Shown here: piece after piece, positions 59,311-64,000 of the stretch
How the letters are laid out: each line of letters begins with the position of its first letter
Numbering within the stretch: position 1 is the stretch's first letter
Origin: Reticulascus tulasneorum
Taxonomy: Eukaryota > Ascomycota > Sordariomycetes > Glomerellales > Reticulascaceae
Length of the DNA stretch: 64,000 nt
Assembly: GCA_001557505.1 (NCBI GenBank)
Contig: LSAX01000004.1
Coordinates: 744,001-808,000, forward strand
Direction: 5' to 3'
The notes under the pieces: generated by a model
What the model was told of the DNA's origin: nothing
Database searches by the model: none
What the model saw: the letters and a program-made list of their open reading frames with translations, nothing else
Position numbers and translations under genes: made by a program

Positions 59311-59965
59311 ATGGTTTCAATCATGGCTACCTTGCCACTATCGAACAATCATAAACATCAAGCAGGTTATGTGGTGGTTTCGATCATGGCTAGCTTACCA
59401 CCTCGCACACACGCAAACATCAAGCAGGTTATCGTGGTTTCGATCATGGCTAGCTTGCCACCTTGCACGCACGCAAACATCAAGCAGGTTACATAGCTAA
59501 CTTGCCACCTCGCACGCACGCAAATATCAAGCAGGTTACATGGCTAGCTTGCCACCTCGCACGCACGCAAACATCAAGCAGGTTACATGGCTAGCTTGCC
59601 ACCTTGCACACACGCAAACATCAAGCAGGTTATCGTGGTTTCGATCACGGCTAGCTTGCCACCTTGTCGAACAACCATATTCGTAAACAGCAAGCGAGAG
59701 ACGTTTTCCAAGGCTGCCAGCGATCTTGCACGAGCTCATCTTGCGGCTTCTCATGTCCGCGTCCGCGTCGGACGTATTGGAAGCACGCACGGAAACATCA
59801 AGTAAGTTGACATGCATGGTTTCAATCATGGCTAGCTTGCCACCTTGTCGAACAATCATATTCGTAGGCAAGCGAGGGTTGCGATGGAGTGGATAGCTTC
59901 CTCTTCAACTTGAATTTTCCTTGCACTGAGCTGGTTTCAATCATGGCTAGCTTGCCACCTTGTCG
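59311..59965. repeat. Minisatellite of about 45-60 bp units
   Basis: At least seven copies between 59311 and about 59690 combine ATGGCTAGCTTGCCACC, CGCACGCACGCAAACATC and AAGCAGGTTA, some with an extra GTGGTTTCGATC segment. More diverged copies lie at 59815-59965. Unit length varies by loss of the GTGGTTTCGATC part. Confidence 0.85.
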
Positions 59966-60310
59966 GACGCAGCTCGAGCGCGAGGCCTCGATGTGCGCAT
60001 TTCGAAGCGGTGGATTTGTGGTGGGCTGGCGTTATTAGCGATGATGGCTTCCTCTTCAACTTGAATTTCCCTTACACGCCAATGCATTCTGATCGAACAC
60101 AGCTCGAGCGCGATGCCTCGATGTGCGCATTTCGAAGCGGTGGATTTGTGGTGGACTGGCGCTATTGGCAATGATGGCTTCCTCTTCAACTTGAATTTCC
60201 CTTACACGCCAATGCATTCTGATCGAACACGGCTCGAGCGCGATACCTCGATGTACACATTTCGAAGTGGCGGATTGTGGTGGACTGGCGTTGTTAGCCA
60301 TGATAGGGAG
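59966..60310. repeat. 130-bp tandem repeat, nearly three copies
   Basis: Copies start at about 59971, 60101 and 60231 with CAGCTCGAGCGCGA (CGGCTCGAGCGCGA in the third). Each contains TTTCGAAGCGGTGGATT, TGGCTTCCTCTTCAACTTG and CACGCCAATGCATTC. The last copy is truncated. Confidence 0.88.
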
Positions 60311-60676
60311 GGTTAGAAGGTAAGGTATGTCAAAGTGCGACGTAAATCTGCTCAGGTGGGGGGAAGCTCGGATGGAATTAACGAAGATCGGACCTACTAG
60401 GTCTAATACGTGATACTTTAGTCCGTAACTTACGCCATGGCATGAGGTAATTGCTCTGTAATTCTCTGTACCTGGGGGTACCTAGGTACCTTGCCCATCC
60501 TCACACATCCTCACATATCCTCACATTTATTAAGGTGACATTCGACACTTGACTGTTTTTCGGCAACAACGCCGCCTACCTACCTACCTACCATCAAAAA
60601 GACATAAAGATTGGTTTCCTACTACTCTGCAACAGAATCTGCACCAGATCAAAAATCAAAACGACAAAAAATAAAG
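60311..60676. other. Non-coding
   Basis: Short direct repeats of CCTCACA(C/T)AT at about 60498-60530 and CTACCTAC at about 60574-60592. No gene. Confidence 0.5.
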
Positions 60677-60748
60677 CTCCCTCGCTGGGGGTCAAACCTG
60701 GATCCTAAGCGTGACAAGCTTGTATACTGACCGTTATACTACGAAGGA
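60677..60748 (-). tRNA. Degenerate tRNA-Asp (GTC)
   Basis: 72 nt with a fully paired acceptor stem (TCCTTCG/CGAGGGA), a normal D arm and a GTC anticodon. One anticodon-stem pair (C27-A43) and two T-stem pairs (positions 49-63 and 50-62) are mismatched, and the T loop is TTTGACC instead of TTCRANY. It is probably a pseudogene or poorly functional copy. Confidence 0.6.
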
Positions 60749-61920
60749 CATATGGGACTTGTTAGGAAAAGGGGAGATAAAAGAATAGACAAGCTGAGTT
60801 AGAGGCCAATTGGGAACTTTCCTCGGACGTGATGGCATGGCTCTGGCAAAGTGCCGGTTGCTCCATTTCGGAACGGTAATTAAAATTGGGAGCCAATCAT
60901 ATGCTAGGACGCTAGTTGTCGTTCTGCCATAACTTAAATTATAGTTCCTACCTGATTGGTCAATAAGCCGGACTGCCTACGGGCATATTGGCCCATTGAA
61001 ACCAGCCATCACGTGCATGTTAAACATGGTGCGTGCCCGGCTACGACGCACCCGCAGGTCGGACTGCAGATTGTGTTTGTTTATTTGACGATGGAAATCA
61101 ACCACCACCAACCCCCGACCTTGACACCAGAACACCACCATCACTCCCTGGTGGCTATCCTTCATCACTGGCATTGTTTTGGCATCTTCGGCAATGGCCT
61201 GAAGCTCCGAGAATGTGATACTCTCCATTGCCGAGGATGGGAAAGTCGATGGCTGTTGTTGCAGCCAGAATAGATGAGTTGTCCATTGGCGGACTGCATC
61301 AAACTGCCCCTCTCCGAGAATCGGCGGCCCGCTCAGGTGTTTATATACACTGCACTAGATGCAATAAACTGATTCCATTCCACCCGCACCGTGCCAACGT
61401 TTTAGACCAGCACCATGTAAAGCTTAGTGGGATCGATTGTAGTGATGCGTACGATGACAGGGCCTTGTTCGTGCTCATATGACCTCGAGGGCTAGGGTAT
61501 GGTCGCGGTCGCCGCTTGAGAAGCCTACCCTGGCGCGGACGAGCATCATAATAACTGAGTCACGGGATTGTGAACCATTGAACCTCAACCATCATAGTAG
61601 GGTCAAGACAGCGGTCCCGTATGTGTGCTTGGCTGCATTCTTCTACATGGCCAGGCTCCATGATCCCATAAGCCAACAATGAATACCATTACTTGCCAGC
61701 CCAACCAGATGACCTCACAAAGGCGCCCAAACTGGTAGATGTCCATTCTTTGGACTTAAGATATCCGTGATAATATCTGCAATATCATGTTGATGGTTGA
61801 TTTCACAAGGGGACGTCATATCCCCGGCTCTTTAGCCTAGGTAGTAAAAGAGAGTGACGAAACTCCATTACCTATTGCACCTAAATAGATAAACTTGAAT
61901 TTAGAATCTCTAAACAAATT
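60749..61920. other. Intergenic
   Basis: Right border of the repeat island and 3' flank of the acyltransferase gene. A minus frame at 61228-60977 (MESITFSELQAIAEDAK..., 83 aa) has no recognised domain. Confidence 0.45.
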
Positions 61921-63910
61921 TCAACTCCAACCCCAAACACCCCCAAGTTTCTGCCAAAAATTGTCACTGGTCTCAACTTCCCCAGTACTAGCAAGAGCCA
62001 CCGTAACAATGTGCCTCAAACTCTTTACGAAATGCTCTTCCATCAAAGGCAACACATCCTTAAACTTCCCCGAGCCAGTCACGCAGATGACAGTTTTGTC
62101 CGCGTGTCCAATGTACGTCAGGGCGATCTGGTCGGGCCAGAACACGAAAGCTTCAACCGCCTCGCACCTGGTAAGGGACGAGAAACCGGCGAAGTACGCC
62201 GACCTCGCCATTAGAGGCCGGAAAATCTCTGAAATGGTCTGCTTGGCCACCGAATCTGGGAGACCCTTGACACTCTCTTGCAGGATCCAAAGGCTGGGGC
62301 CGATAGCTAATCCGTCACGAGTGAGTTTGAGAAGATCGCGGTATCGTTTGACGGCGGCTTCGAACTTTTGCGTCAGTTCCGAGAGAGGCTTAGCATCAGT
62401 AAGTGCGTTACAAAAGGCCACCGTCTCGGACGTAGTGACAAAGTTGGGGTCACAACGTCCGTTCGCGAAATTGCGCGTAGATGTTGGCTCGACTGCGAGC
62501 AAGACCTGATTTGGTGAGAGCGAGGAGAGCGCAGCTTGGAAGGCTAGCTGAACAACAAAATTAAACAGTTTGTGGTCTCTCAGCAACCTTAGACTCCGCC
62601 TGTTGTCCATGATTTGAAACATGGCCGATTTCTTGTCCAAATTGAGACCGTTGTTGGGTGCCTCCCAGTCGATGTTGACATCTTGAAACTCAACTTGCTT
62701 TGGTTGCCACACTCGAGCTGAGGGAATAAACATCTTCCAAGATCTGGCCATAACCTCGGAAACCATACCCATGAGTCGACCAGCAGCGCCTCCATCCAGA
62801 GCTGCGTGGTCTATCCTCAATGAAATCCCACCCTTCGGGAATACCGAGTAGCCGATCGTCTGATCAGAGTAGACATTCTGGCGGCACCACCTAGTGAGCC
62901 TAAATCTTTCGTCCATGTTCTCAGGCTCTTGCTGGTGGATCGCAACCGAAGTAATGGCGGATTCCAAGATGTGCAGTGATTGTGGGTTTGTTTGCAGAAT
63001 TTGTGATCTTGCCCGGGCCCACGATGGCCGATCCAGGTGTGTGGATAAAGTGGCAATGCTTACTTTCTCGCCTGAGGGTTGTTGACCAGCAAGCTTCAGG
63101 ATCTCTCGAACTTGCGCGACAAGGATTCCCATGGAAACGGGTTCGTGCCAAGCGTCTAAAATATCAACCTGGAAAGCCTGGCCGCTCGCCCAGATGACGA
63201 CGTGACGAGAGTCCAGGGATGTTTGCAGCGAGTCGGATTTCTCTCCAGGAATTCGCGTTGTCGCAAAGGCTTCACTCAGTTGCAGCGTTTCGAAGTTTTT
63301 CGTCCCTCCATCTGTGCCGAAGAACCTGACCAGGTTCGTTGAAACATAGACCCTGGCCAAGGCATGCAACAACAGACAAGTGCTTGTCAAGCTGTTGTTG
63401 GATGGGGCTTGGAAAGCCGCGGTTAGGGTGAAGTCGCCCAAGGGAACACGAAACCCCAAAAACCTATCTTTATAGCGAGCAGTGCTCCAATTAAGATGAT
63501 CTCCAAGCCTCATTCTTTTCACTTGTTTGTCGAAGCCAACTTGAAGCTCGTCATGGACGCGAGCAAACGCCTCAGCGATGTCTTCCTTCGCATGGCTCTT
63601 GTTGAGCAATGGAGCCGCTATCAACGGCATTTCAGCCGTAAGCCGTTCCAGTTGCGGCATGGGAATTCGAGGCAGATAGGAATCATGAAGCGAACATTGG
63701 TCATGGAGGGACAGTCTCTCTGCGGTGGCTACACTAGGATCTTAGCAACCTGATATTCTCGTACTGATGTGAAAGGGTAGGCAGTTTAGATGGATTCTTA
63801 CCCAGCAGGCTCTTTTCTTCGTTATTTTTCGATAACTTCGATCCATGTTGAGCTTCGTACAAGCCAGCCAGGTACCTGGTTGCAGTGGAAATAAGAGGAT
63901 AGAGCGTCAT
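61921..63910 (-). CDS. Choline/carnitine O-acyltransferase-family enzyme
   Basis: Exons 63910-63802 and 63719-61921, with an 82-nt phase-1 intron, give 635 aa. The junction yields KSLLERLSLHDQ followed by YLPRIPMPQLERL, the N-terminal signature of the family. The catalytic His341 is in SLRIDHAALDGGAAG. The substrate-side segment is EPTSTRNFANGRCDPN...TSETVAFCNAL, equivalent to the ...S-x-R-x-F-x-x-G-R-x-(D/E)... block of carnitine acyltransferases, with TST in place of the usual S-T-S pocket. No mitochondrial or peroxisomal signal is obvious; the last residues are GVWGWS. It could be a metabolic acyl-carnitine enzyme or a stand-alone relative of the acyltransferase domain that releases products from some fungal polyketide synthases. 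Divergence from housekeeping sequences makes the second plausible; no synthase is visible in the window. Confidence 0.82.
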
Positions 63911-64000
63911 GGCTTGGGACTGATGTGAGCTGCTGGTTGTCTGTTTGTGTTGCAGGATAAGACTTTATCATCAGATGGCGGTCTTCCAGTCTAAATACTG

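Noticed and set aside
59311..59496. Plus frame of 61 aa in the tandem array
   Set aside because: It only translates the minisatellite units, and neighbouring units carry stops and shifts.

Overview
The window is nuclear DNA of a filamentous ascomycete (Pezizomycotina; a Sordariomycete is my guess, not shown). Genes are monocistronic on both strands, with short introns (49-120 nt, GTRNGN donors, CTRAY-like branch points). The families are typical of such fungi: a secreted catalase-peroxidase, AA9 and CE3 cell-wall enzymes, a siderophore transporter, a NACHT protein, a hybrid histidine kinase, a rhodopsin-domain membrane protein and DUF3425 proteins. I rebuilt exon structures by hand; every model with stated exons keeps one open frame across its junctions.

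Layout. 0-7 kb: a very large Pro/Gln-rich, Cys-rich protein running off the left edge, then a Clr5-like/ankyrin protein. 7-19.4 kb: gene-poor, with palindromic repeats, a decayed coding frame, a secreted SnoaL-like protein, an uncertain basic/acidic protein, a coiled-coil protein and an alpha/beta-hydrolase. 19.4-29 kb: catalase-peroxidase, an NTF2-like protein, a membrane protein with a PY motif, phosphatidylinositol synthase (PIS1) and a GNAT acetyltransferase. 29-35 kb: a four-exon small secreted cysteine protein divergent from a STAND/NACHT protein that ends in membrane helices. 35-49 kb: siderophore transporter with an upstream GATA site, SDR divergent from a bZIP/DUF3425 protein, AA9 LPMO and hybrid histidine kinase. 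49-55.4 kb: aldehyde dehydrogenase, CE3 esterase and rhodopsin-domain protein. 55.4-61.9 kb: a repeat island with a split tRNA-Asp, a long inverted duplication, three tandem arrays and a degenerate tRNA-Asp. 61.9-63.9 kb: a carnitine-acyltransferase-like enzyme.

The genes do not form one obvious pathway. Shared themes are interaction with host or plant matter (LPMO, acetyl esterase, secreted peroxidase, small secreted protein, siderophore uptake) and sensing or self-defence (NACHT, histidine kinase, rhodopsin-domain protein). Several genes (AA9, the small secreted protein, the SnoaL-like protein, the left-edge giant) are split into short exons or truncated by the edge, so simple ORF searches would miss or garble them.
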